From Nomia melanderi (taxonomy: Eukaryota > Arthropoda > Insecta > Hymenoptera > Halictidae), in contig NW_027475148.1 in the NCBI RefSeq assembly GCF_051020985.1, positions 1,364,001-1,428,000 of the forward strand: DNA of 64,000 nt, in the 5' to 3' direction. Positions within the stretch are counted from its first letter, which is position 1, and each line of letters starts with the position of its first letter. Below the pieces are notes generated by a model, which saw only the letters and a program-made list of their open reading frames with translations, searched no databases and was not told the origin of the DNA. Both the position numbers and the translations under genes were made by a program. Below are positions 24,032 through 32,983 of this stretch, one piece after another.

Positions 24032-25605
24032 GAGTGTCCGGCCCCATGAGACGGTGGTTGTCTCGGCCCCTGGTGGTCCGAGGTCGTTCCCGCTGCACAG
24101 ATGCATGCGCCAGGGCCTCCTGCAGATAATTCACTTTGGTTTATTGCGCTATCTCTAATAGCACCCGAGATATCACCAGATATATATTGGATTTTTCCCT
24201 GACCCTGAGTGTCCGGCCCCATGTGTCGGTGGTTTTCTCGGCCCCTGGTGATCCGAGGTCGTTCCCGCTGTCCCGATTCATGCGCCAGGGACTCCTACAG
24301 ACAATGCACTTTGAATTATTGCGCTATATGTAATAGCACCCGAGATATCACCAGATATATATTGGATTTTTCTCCGACCCTGAGTGTCCGGCCCCATGAG
24401 ACGGTGGTTTTCTCGGCCCCTGGTGTTCCGACCTCGTTCCTGCTGCACAGATTCATGCGACAGGGCCTCCCGCAGACAATGCACTTTGATTCATTGCCCT
24501 ATCTCTAATAGCACCCGAGATATCACCAGATATATATTGGATTTTTCCCTGCGCCTGACAGTCCGGCCCCCTGAGGCGGTGGCTTTCTCGGCCACTGGTG
24601 GTCCGAGGTCGTTCCCGCTGCTCAGATTCATGGGCCAGGGCCTTCTGCAGATAATTCACTTTGATTTATTGCGCTATCTCTAATAGCACCCGAGATATGT
24701 CCAGATATATATTGATTTTTTCACTGACCCTGGGTGTCCGGCCCCATGTGTCGGTGGTTTGTTCGGCCCTTGGTGGTCCGAGGTCCTTCCCGCTGCACAG
24801 ACCCATGCGCGGGGGCTCCCTGCAGATAATTCACTATGGATTATTGCTCTATCTGTAATAGCACCCGAGATATCACCAGATATATATTAGATTTTTCCCT
24901 GACCCTGAGTGTCCGGCCCCATGAGACGGTGGTTGTCTCGGCCCCTGGTGGTCCGAGGTCGTTCCCGCTGCACAGATTCATGCGCCAGGGCCTCCTGCAG
25001 ATAATTCACTTTGGTTTATTGCGCTATCCCTAATAGCACCCGAGATATCACCAGATATATATTGGATTTTTCCCCGACCCTGAGTGTCCGGCCCCATGAG
25101 ACGGCGGTTTTGTCGGCCCCTGGTGTTCCGACGTCGTTCCTGCTGCACAGATGCATGCGCCAGGGCCTCCTGCAGTTAATTCACTTTGTTTTATTGCGCT
25201 ATCTCTAATAGCACCCGAGATATGACCAGATATATATTGGATTTTTCCCTGACCCTGAGTGTCCGGCCCCATGTGTCGGTGGTTTTCTCGGCCCCTGGTG
25301 ATCCGAGGTCGTTCCCGCTGTCCCGATTCATGCGCCAGGGACTCCTACAGACAATGCACTTTGAATTATTGCGCTATATGTAACAGCACCCGAGATATCA
25401 CCAGATATATATTGGATTTTTCCCTGACCCTGAGTGTCCGGCCCCATGAGACGGTGGTTTTCTCGGCCCCTGGTGGTTCGAGGTCGTTCCGCTGCACAGA
25501 TTCGTGCGCCAGGGCCTCCTGCAGATAATTCACTTTGATTTATTGCGCTATCTCTAATAGCACCCGAGATATGTCCAGATATATATTGATTTTTTCACTG
25601 ACCCT
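24032..25605 (+). repeat. 9-monomer HOR, copy 1 (1,574 bp)
   Basis: 24,032-25,621 matches 25,606-27,195 at offset 1,574 (9 x 175 minus 1; the missing base is in GTCGTTCCGCTGCACAG near 25,487). The unit contains two C-derived monomers (24,693 and hybrid 25,567), monomers with CGCTGTCCCGATTC, one with CTGCGCCTGACAGTCC and GAGGCGGTGGC, and one with GTTAATTCACTTTGTTTT. I saw only two differences from copy 2: AGATATGACC/AGATATCACC near 25,215 and GCTGCACAG/GCTGCGCAG near 24,970. No B monomer is present. Confidence 0.93.
24684..24858 (+). repeat. Reference type C monomer
   Basis: This 175-bp copy differs from type A along its length: AGATATGTCCAGATATATAT, GATTTTTTCACTGACCCTGG, CATGTGTCGGTGGTTTGTTC, CAGACCCATGCGCGGGGGCT and CACTATGGATTATT. 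The AGATAT start recurs at 24,693, 25,567 (C/A hybrid), 26,267, 27,141, 27,841 (A/C hybrid), 30,466, 35,015, 40,090, 54,261, 56,186 and 58,111. None is seen before 24.6 kb, between 40.3 and 54.2 kb, or after 58.3 kb. Because so many linked differences travel together, C is the best landmark for tracking which segments copied one another. Confidence 0.87.
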
Positions 25606-27195
25606 GGGTGTCCGGCCCCATGAGACGGTGGTTGTCTCGGCCCCTGGTGGTCCGAGGTCGTTCCCGCTGCACAGATGCATGCGCCAGGGCCTCCTGCAGA
25701 TAATTCACTTTGGTTTATTGCGCTATCTCTAATAGCACCCGAGATATCACCAGATATATATTGGATTTTTCCCTGACCCTGAGTGTCCGGCCCCATGTGT
25801 CGGTGGTTTTCTCGGCCCCTGGTGATCCGAGGTCGTTCCCGCTGTCCCGATTCATGCGCCAGGGACTCCTACAGACAATGCACTTTGAATTATTGCGCTA
25901 TATGTAATAGCACCCGAGATATCACCAGATATATATTGGATTTTTCTCCGACCCTGAGTGTCCGGCCCCATGAGACGGTGGTTTTCTCGGCCCCTGGTGT
26001 TCCGACCTCGTTCCTGCTGCACAGATTCATGCGACAGGGCCTCCCGCAGACAATGCACTTTGATTCATTGCCCTATCTCTAATAGCACCCGAGATATCAC
26101 CAGATATATATTGGATTTTTCCCTGCGCCTGACAGTCCGGCCCCCTGAGGCGGTGGCTTTCTCGGCCACTGGTGGTCCGAGGTCGTTCCCGCTGCTCAGA
26201 TTCATGGGCCAGGGCCTTCTGCAGATAATTCACTTTGATTTATTGCGCTATCTCTAATAGCACCCGAGATATGTCCAGATATATATTGATTTTTTCACTG
26301 ACCCTGGGTGTCCGGCCCCATGTGTCGGTGGTTTGTTCGGCCCTTGGTGGTCCGAGGTCCTTCCCGCTGCACAGACCCATGCGCGGGGGCTCCCTGCAGA
26401 TAATTCACTATGGATTATTGCTCTATCTGTAATAGCACCCGAGATATCACCAGATATATATTAGATTTTTCCCTGACCCTGAGTGTCCGGCCCCATGAGA
26501 CGGTGGTTGTCTCGGCCCCTGGTGGTCCGAGGTCGTTCCCGCTGCGCAGATTCATGCGCCAGGGCCTCCTGCAGATAATTCACTTTGGTTTATTGCGCTA
26601 TCCCTAATAGCACCCGAGATATCACCAGATATATATTGGATTTTTCCCCGACCCTGAGTGTCCGGCCCCATGAGACGGCGGTTTTGTCGGCCCCTGGTGT
26701 TCCGACGTCGTTCCTGCTGCACAGATGCATGCGCCAGGGCCTCCTGCAGTTAATTCACTTTGTTTTATTGCGCTATCTCTAATAGCACCCGAGATATCAC
26801 CAGATATATATTGGATTTTTCCCTGACCCTGAGTGTCCGGCCCCATGTGTCGGTGGTTTTCTCGGCCCCTGGTGATCCGAGGTCGTTCCCGCTGTCCCGA
26901 TTCATGCGCCAGGGACTCCTACAGACAATGCACTTTGAATTATTGCGCTATATGTAACAGCACCCGAGATATCACCAGATATATATTGGATTTTTCCCTG
27001 ACCCTGAGTGTCCGGCCCCATGAGACGGTGGTTTTCTCGGCCCCTGGTGGTTCGAGGTCGTTCCGCTGCACAGATTCGTGCGCCAGGGCCTCCTGCAGAT
27101 AATTCACTTTGATTTATTGCGCTATCTCTAATAGCACCCGAGATATGTCCAGATATATATTGATTTTTTCACTGACCCTGGGTGTCCGGCCCCAT
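25606..27195 (+). repeat. 9-monomer HOR, copy 2
   Basis: Tandem continuation of the preceding unit. The match ends where copy 1 reads CCCCATGAGACGG and copy 2 reads CCCCATGTGTCGG, inside a C monomer; copy 1 has the C/A hybrid form at that point while copy 2 has a full C monomer at 27,141. The exchange that made the tandem therefore had its breakpoint inside a C monomer. Confidence 0.92.
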
Positions 27196-29789
27196 GTGTC
27201 GGTGGTTTGTTCGGCCCTTGGTGGTCCGAGGTCCTTCCCGCTGCACAGACCCATGCGCGGGGGCTCCCTGCAGACAATGCACTTTGATTTATTGCGCTAT
27301 ATCTAATAGCACCCGAGATATCACCAGATATATATTGGATTTTTCCCCGACCCTGAGTGTCCGGCCCCATGAGACGGTGGTTTTCTCGGCCCCTGGTGAT
27401 CCGAGGTCGTTCCCGCTGCACACATTCATGCGCCAGGGCCTCTTGCAGATAATTCACTTTGATTTATTGCGCTATCCCTAATAGCACCCGAGATATCACC
27501 AGATATATATTGGATTTTTCCCCGACCCTGAGTGTCCGGCCCCATGAGACGGCGGTTTTGTCGGCCCCTGGTGTTCCGACGTCGTTCCTGCTGCACAGAT
27601 GCATGCGCCAGGGCCTCCTGCAGTTAATTCACTTTGTTTTATTGCGCTATCTCTAATAGCACCCGAGATATCACCAGATATATATTGGATTTTTCCCTGA
27701 CCCTGAGTGTCCGGCCCCATGTGTCGGTGGTTTTCTCGGCCCCTGGTGATCCGAGGTCGTTCCCGCTGTCCCGATTCATGCGCCAGGGACTCCTACAGAC
27801 AATGCACTTTGAATTATTGCGCTATATGTAACAGCACCCGAGATATCACCAGATATATATTGATTTTTTCACTGACCCTGGGTGTCCGGCCCCATGTGTC
27901 GGTGGTTTGTTCGGCCCTTGGTGGTCCGAGGTCCTTCCCGCTGCACAGACCCATGCGCGGGGGCTCCCTGCAGACAATGCACTTTGATTTATTGCGCTAT
28001 ATCTAATAGCACCCGAGATATCACCAGATATATATTGGATTTTTCCCCGTCCCTGAGTGTCCGGCCCCATGAGACGGTGTTTTTCTCGGCCCCTGGTGGT
28101 CCGGCGTCGTTCCTGCTGCACAGATTCATGCGACAGGGCCTCCCGCAGAAAATGCACTTTGATTTATTGCGCTATATCTAATAGCATCCGAGATATCACC
28201 AGATATATATTGGATTTTTCCCCGACCCTGAGTGTCCGGCCCCATGAGACGGTGGTTGTCTCGGCCCCTGGTGGTCCGAGGTCGTTCCCGCTGCACAGAT
28301 TCATGCGCCAGGGCCTCCTGCAGATAATTCACTTTGGTTTATTGCGCTATCCCTAATAGCACCCGAGATATCACCAGATATATATTGGATTTTTCCCCGA
28401 CCCTGAGTGTCCGGCCCCATGAGACGGCGGTTTTCTCGGCCCCTGGTGTTCCGACGTCGTTCCTGCTGCACAGATTCATGCGACAGCGCCTCCCGCAGAA
28501 AATGCACTTTGATTTATTGCGCTATATCTAATAGCACCCGAGATATCACCAGATATATATTGGATTTTTCTCCGACCCTGAGTGACCGGCCCCATGAGAC
28601 GGTGGTTTTCTCGTCCCCTGGTGGTCCGAGGTCGTTCCTGCTGCACAGATTCATGCGACAGGGCCTCCCGCAGAAAATGCACTTTGATTTATTGCGCTAT
28701 ATCTAATAGCACCCGAGATATCACCAGATATATATTGGATTTTTCCCCGACCCTGAGTGACCGGCCCCATGAGACTGTAGTTTTCTCGGCCCTTGGTGGT
28801 CCGAGGTCGTTCCCGCTGCACAGATTCATGCGCCAGGGCCTCCTACAGACAATGCACTTTGATTTATTGCGCTATCTGTAATAGCACCCGAGATATCACC
28901 AGATATATATTGGATTTTTCCCTCACCCTGAGTGTCCGGCCCCATGAGACGGTGGATTTCTCGTCCCCTGGTGGTCCGAGGTCGTTCCCGCTGCACAGAT
29001 TCATGCGCCAGGGCCTCCTGCAGATAATTCACTTTGGTTTATTGCGCTATCCCTAATAGCACCCGAGATATCACTAGATATATATTGGATTTTTCCCCGA
29101 CCCTGAGTGTCCGGCCCCATGAGACGGCGGTTTTCTCGGCCCCTGGTGTTCCGACGTTGTTCCTGCTACACAGATTCATGCGACAGTGCCTCCCGCAGAA
29201 AATGCACTCTGATTTATTGCGCTATATCTAATAGCACCCGAGATATCACCAGATATATATTGGATTTTTCCCCGACCCTGAGTGACCGGCCCCATGAGAC
29301 TGTAGTTTTCTCTGCCCCTGGTGGACCGAGGTCGTTCCCGCTGCTCAGATCCATGCGCCAGGGCCTCCTACAGACAATGCACTTTTATTTATTGGGCTAT
29401 CTGTAATAGCACCCGAGATATCACCAGATATATATTGGATTTTTCCCTGACCCTGAGTGTCCGGCCCCATGAGACGGTGGTTTTCTCGTCCCCTGGTGGT
29501 CCGAGGTCGTTCCTGCTGCACAGATTCATGCGACAGGGCCTCCCGCAGAAAATGCACTTTGATTTATTGCGCTATATCTAATAGCACCCGAGATATCACC
29601 AGATATATATTGGTTTTTTCCCTGACCCTGAGTGTCCGGCCCCATGTGTCGGTGGTTTTCTTCGCCCCTGGTGGTCCCAGGTCGTTCCCGCTGCACAGAT
29701 TCATGCGCCAGGGCTACCTGCAGACACTGCACTTTGGTTTATTGCGCTATCTCTAATAGCACCCGAGATATCACCAGATATATATTGGA
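27196..29789 (+). repeat. C-containing mosaic with short-range copies
   Basis: 27,464-27,861 repeats 26,590-26,987 (offset 874). 27,850-28,030 repeats 27,150-27,330 (offset 700). About 300 bp from 28,325 repeats at 29,025 (offset 700), marked by CTATCCCTAATAGC, GGCGGTTTTCTCGG and GGTGTTCCGACGT. Monomers with CATGCGACAGGGCCTCCCGC and AGAAAATGCAC are abundant. A variant with GGTTTTTTCCC and TTTTCTTCGCCCCTGG starts near 29,610. There is no B monomer. Confidence 0.8.
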
Positions 29790-30423
29790 TTTTCCCCTGA
29801 CCCTGAGTGTCCGGCCCCATGAGACGGTGGTTTTCTCGGCCCCTGGTTGTCCGAGGTCGTTCCCGCTGCACGGATTCATGCGCCAGGGCCTCTTGCAGAC
29901 AATGCACTTTGATTTATTGCGCTATCTGTAATAGCACCCGAGATATCACCAGATATATATTGGATTTTTCCCTGACCCTGAGTGGCCGGCCCCATGAGAC
30001 GGTGGTTTTCTCGTCCCCTGTTGGTCCGAGGTCGTTCCCGCTGCACAGATGCAAGCGCCAGGGCCTCCTGCAGATAATTCACTTTGGTTTATTGCGCTAT
30101 CTCTAATAGCATCCGAGATATCACCAGATATATATTGGATTTTTCCCCGTCCCTGAGTGTCCGGCCCCATGAGACGGTGTTTTTCTCGGCCCCTGGTGGT
30201 CCGGCGTCGTTCCTGGTGCACAGATTCATGCGACAGGGCCTCCCGCAGAAAATGCACTTTGATTTATTGCGCTATATCTAATAGCATCCGAGATATCACC
30301 AGATATATATTGGATTTTTCCCCGACCCTGAGTGTCCGGCCCCATGAGACGGTGGTTTTCTCGGCCCCTGGTGGTCCGACGTCGTTCCTGCTGCACAGAT
30401 TCATGCGACAGGGCCTCCCGCAG
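29790..30423 (+). repeat. Segment duplicated at +1,574, copy 1
   Basis: 29,790-30,423 repeats at 31,364-31,997. Markers are TGCACGGATTCATGCGCC, GAGTGGCCGGCC, CAGATGCAAGCGCC and GACGGTGTTTTTCTCGG. Differences seen: CCTGTTGG/CCTGGTGG near 30,018, GGCGTCG/GACGTCG near 30,203, CCTGGTGCAC/CCTGCTGCAC near 30,213. The same set of monomers is also found at about 34,340-34,790 and 39,415-39,865. Confidence 0.85.
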
Positions 30424-31357
30424 ACAATGCACTTTGATTCATTGCCCTATCTCTAATAGCACCCGAGATATGTCCAGATATATATTGATTTTTTCACTGA
30501 CCCTGGGTGTCCGGCCCCATGTGTCGGTGGTTTGTTCGGCCCTTGGTGGTCCGAGGTCCTTCCCGCTGCACAGACCCATGCGCGGGGTCTCCCTGCAGAT
30601 AATTCACTATGGATTATTGCGCTATCTGTAATAGCACCCGAGATATCACCAGATATATATTAGATTTTTCCCTGACCCTGAGTGTCCGGCCCCATGAGAC
30701 GGTGGTTGTCTCGGCCCCTGGTGGTCCGAGGTCGTTCCCGCTGCACAGATTCATGCGCCAGGGCCTCCTGCAGATAATTCACTTTGGTTTATTGCGCTAT
30801 CCCTAATAGCACCCGAGATATCACCAGATATATATTGGATTTTTCCCCGACCCTGAGTGTCCGGCCCCATGAGACGGCGGTTTTCTCGGCCGCTGGTGTT
30901 CCGACGTCGTTCCTGCTGCACAGATGCATGCGCCAGGGCCTCCTGCAGTTAATTCACTTTGTTTTATTGCGCTACCTCTAATAGCACCCGAGATATCACC
31001 AGATATATATTGGATTTTCCCCTGACCCTGAGTGTCCAGCCCCATGAGACGGTGGTTTTCTCGGCCCCAGGTGGTTCGAGGTCGTTCCCCTGCACAGATT
31101 CGTGCGCCAGGGCCTCCTACAGACAATGCACTTTGATTTATTGGGCTATCTGTAATAGCACCCGAGAAAGCACCATATATATGCTGGATTTTTACATGAC
31201 TTTGCGTGACGGATACAGAAAATCTGTAATTTTCTCGGCCCCTGGAGATCCGAGGTCGTTCCTGCTTCACAGATTCATGCGCCAGGGCCTCCTGCAGACA
31301 ATGCACTTTGATTTATTGCGCCATCTGTAATAGCACCCGAGATATCACCAGATATAT
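30410..31357 (+). repeat. Segment shared with 40,034-40,981 (offset 9,624)
   Basis: The block contains a C monomer (30,466), a monomer with TATATTAGATTTTTCC, one with GGCCGCTGGTGTTCCG, one with GTTAATTCACTTTGTTTT, one with GAGTGTCCAGCCCC plus a 1-bp deletion (GTTCCCCTGCAC) and one B1 monomer (31,204). The offset equals 55 x 175 minus 1. The first half is also present at about 34,960-35,567. The B1 monomer here is the first after an 8.4-kb stretch without B. Confidence 0.87.
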
Positions 31358-32380
31358 ATTAGATTTTTCCCTGACCCTGAGTGTCCGGCCCCATGAGACG
31401 GTGGTTTTCTCGGCCCCTGGTTGTCCGAGGTCGTTCCCGCTGCACGGATTCATGCGCCAGGGCCTCTTGCAGACAATGCACTTTGATTTATTGCGCTATC
31501 TGTAATAGCACCCGAGATATCACCAGATATATATTGGATTTTTCCCTGACCCTGAGTGGCCGGCCCCATGAGACGGTGGTTTTCTCGTCCCCTGGTGGTC
31601 CGAGGTCGTTCCCGCTGCACAGATGCAAGCGCCAGGGCCTCCTGCAGATAATTCACTTTGGTTTATTGCGCTATCTCTAATAGCATCCGAGATATCACCA
31701 GATATATATTGGATTGTTCCCCGTCCCTGAGTGTCCGGCCCCATGAGACGGTGTTTTTCTCGGCCCCTGGTGGTCCGACGTCGTTCCTGCTGCACAGATT
31801 CATGCGACAGGGCCTCCCGCAGAAAATGCACTTTGATTTATTGCCCTATATCTAATAGCATCCGAGATATCACCAGATATATATTGGATTTTTCCCCGAC
31901 CCTGAGTGTCCGGCCCCATGAGACGGTGGTTTTCTCGGCCCCTGGTGGTCCGACGTCGTTCCTGCTGCACAGATTCATGCGACAGGGCCTCCCGCAGAAA
32001 ATGCACTTTGATTTATTGCGCTATATCTAATAGCACCCGAGATATCACCAGATATATATTGGTTTTTTCCCTGACCCTGAGTGTCCGGCCCCATGTGTCG
32101 GTGGTTTTCTTCGCCCCTGGTGGTCCCAGGTCGTTCCCGCTGCACAGATTCATGCGCCAGGGCTACCTGCAGACACTGCACTTTGATTTATCGCGCGATC
32201 TGTAATAGCACCCGAGATATCACCAGATATATGCTGGATTTTTCCATGACCTTGGGTGACGGATACCGAAAATCTGTAATTTTCTCGGCCCCTGGTGGTC
32301 CGAGGTCTTTCCCGCTGCACAGATTCATGCGCCAGGGCTTCCCGCTGACAATGCACTTTGATTTAGGGCACTATTTGTAA

Positions 32381-32555
32381 TAGCACCCGAGATATCACCA
32401 GATATATGCTGGATTTTTACATGACATTGGGTGACGGATACCGAAAATCTGTAATTTTCTCGGCCCCTGGTGGTCCGATGTCGCTCCTGCTGCACAGATT
32501 CATGCGCCAGGGCCTCCTTCAGACAATTCACTTTGGTTTATTGCGCTATCTCTAA
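32381..32555 (+). repeat. Reference type B2 monomer
   Basis: This copy has the B block (GGGTGACGGATACCGAAAAT) but keeps the A-type start GAGATATCACCAGATATATG, so its EcoRV site is intact. B2 predominates from 32 kb onward; B1 predominates before 23 kb and recurs at 31.2, 40.8 and 52.0 kb. The separation of the B block from the upstream AAAGCACC variant means the two parts have been reshuffled by recombination or gene conversion, or that B1 derived from B2 by later change. Local variants include GTGTGACGG (34,179; 39,254; 42,753; 60,950; 61,825; 62,350) and GGGTGTCGAATAC (33,129; 36,629; 38,204; 41,703). Confidence 0.82.
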
Positions 32556-32730
32556 TAGCACCCGAGATATCACCAGATATATATTGGATTTTCCCCTGAC
32601 CCTGAGTGTCCGGCCGCATGAGACGGTGGTTTTCTCGTCCCCTGGTGGTCCGAGGTCGTTCCCGCTGCACAGATGCATGCGACAGGGCCTCCTGCAGTTA
32701 ATTCACTTTGTTTTATTGCGCTATCTCTAA

Positions 32731-32905
32731 TAGCACCCGAGATATCACCAGATATATATTGGATTTTTCCCTGACCCTGAGTGTCCGGCCCCATGAGACG
32801 GTGGTTTTCTCGGCCCCTGGTGGTCCGAGGTCGTTCCCGCTGCACAGATTCATGCGCCAGGGCCTCCTGCAGGTAATTCACTTTGGTATATTGCGCTATC
32901 TCTAA
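32731..32905 (+). repeat. Reference type A monomer (majority class)
   Basis: This copy is exactly 175 bp and differs from my by-eye consensus at only two places (AGGTAATTCA for AGATAATTCA, GGTATA for GGTTTA). Layout: bases 1-19 hold the TAGCACCCGAGATATC start with an EcoRV site (GATATC). Bases 20-40 are AT-rich. Bases 38-75 are the block that differs between A and B classes. Bases 79-99 hold the CTCGG/CCGAG dyad. Bases 100-140 are the most uniform stretch (GTCGTTCCCGCTGCACAGAT onward). Bases 138-175 are a second variable block. Many A copies carry a PstI site (CTGCAG) near base 138. No reading frame stays open through a monomer: CTAATAG places stops at every junction. Confidence 0.9.
32809..32829. 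other. Internal dyad CTCGG-N11-CCGAG (representative copy)
   Basis: CTCGGCCCCTGGTGGTCCGA plus a final G gives perfect 5-bp arms around an 11-base GC-rich spacer. It sits just after the A/B block and is present in A and many B monomers. Changes such as CTCGTCCCC or GTGTTCCGACG break one arm in some families, so it is not universal. Confidence 0.55.
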
Positions 32906-32909
32906 TAGC
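32895..32909. other. Junction dyad GCTAT-N5-ATAGC (representative copy)
   Basis: The sequence GCTATCTCTAATAGC, or GCTATCTGTAATAGC in the sister haplotype, is an inverted repeat with 5-bp arms. It is centred on the point I use as the monomer boundary and is present in most monomers. Both haplotypes keep the arms while the spacer changes. It could form a short cruciform or hairpin; any protein-binding role is inference. Confidence 0.6.
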
Positions 32910-32983
32910 ACCCGAGGTATCACCAGATATATATTAGATTTTTCCCTGACCCTGAGTGTCCGGCCCCATGAGACGGTGGTTGT

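Larger units (their letters stand above)
31358..32983 (+). repeat. Second +1,574 copy and transition to B2 monomers
   Basis: 31,364-31,997 is the second copy of 29,790-30,423. The GGTTTTTTCCC / TTCGCCCCTGG monomer of about 29,610 recurs near 32,060. Two B2 monomers follow (32,254 and 32,429), separated by TTTAGGGCACTATTTGTAAT, an altered monomer end. The same pair of features recurs near 53.8, 55.6 and 57.5 kb with TTTAGAGCACTATTTGTAAT. Confidence 0.8.

Noticed and set aside
25487..25530. Frameshift or pseudogene signal at the GTCGTTCCGCTG one-base deletions
   Set aside because: These are single-base indels in non-coding satellite that were copied along with the HOR. They are useful as markers, not as evidence of broken genes.
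32751..32770. GATATATATTGG as a TATA box or CArG-like promoter element
   Set aside because: It is part of every A monomer, with no downstream gene. The spacing inside CC...GG is too long for a CArG box. AT-richness alone is not evidence of a promoter.
32831..32850. Possible CENP-B box (reverse orientation) at TCCCGCTGCACAGATTC
   Set aside because: Only the CCCGYT half agrees. The required T after CCCGNN and the CGAA core are missing, so it does not meet the minimal CENP-B motif. No TTCG occurrence that I checked in variant monomers fits either.
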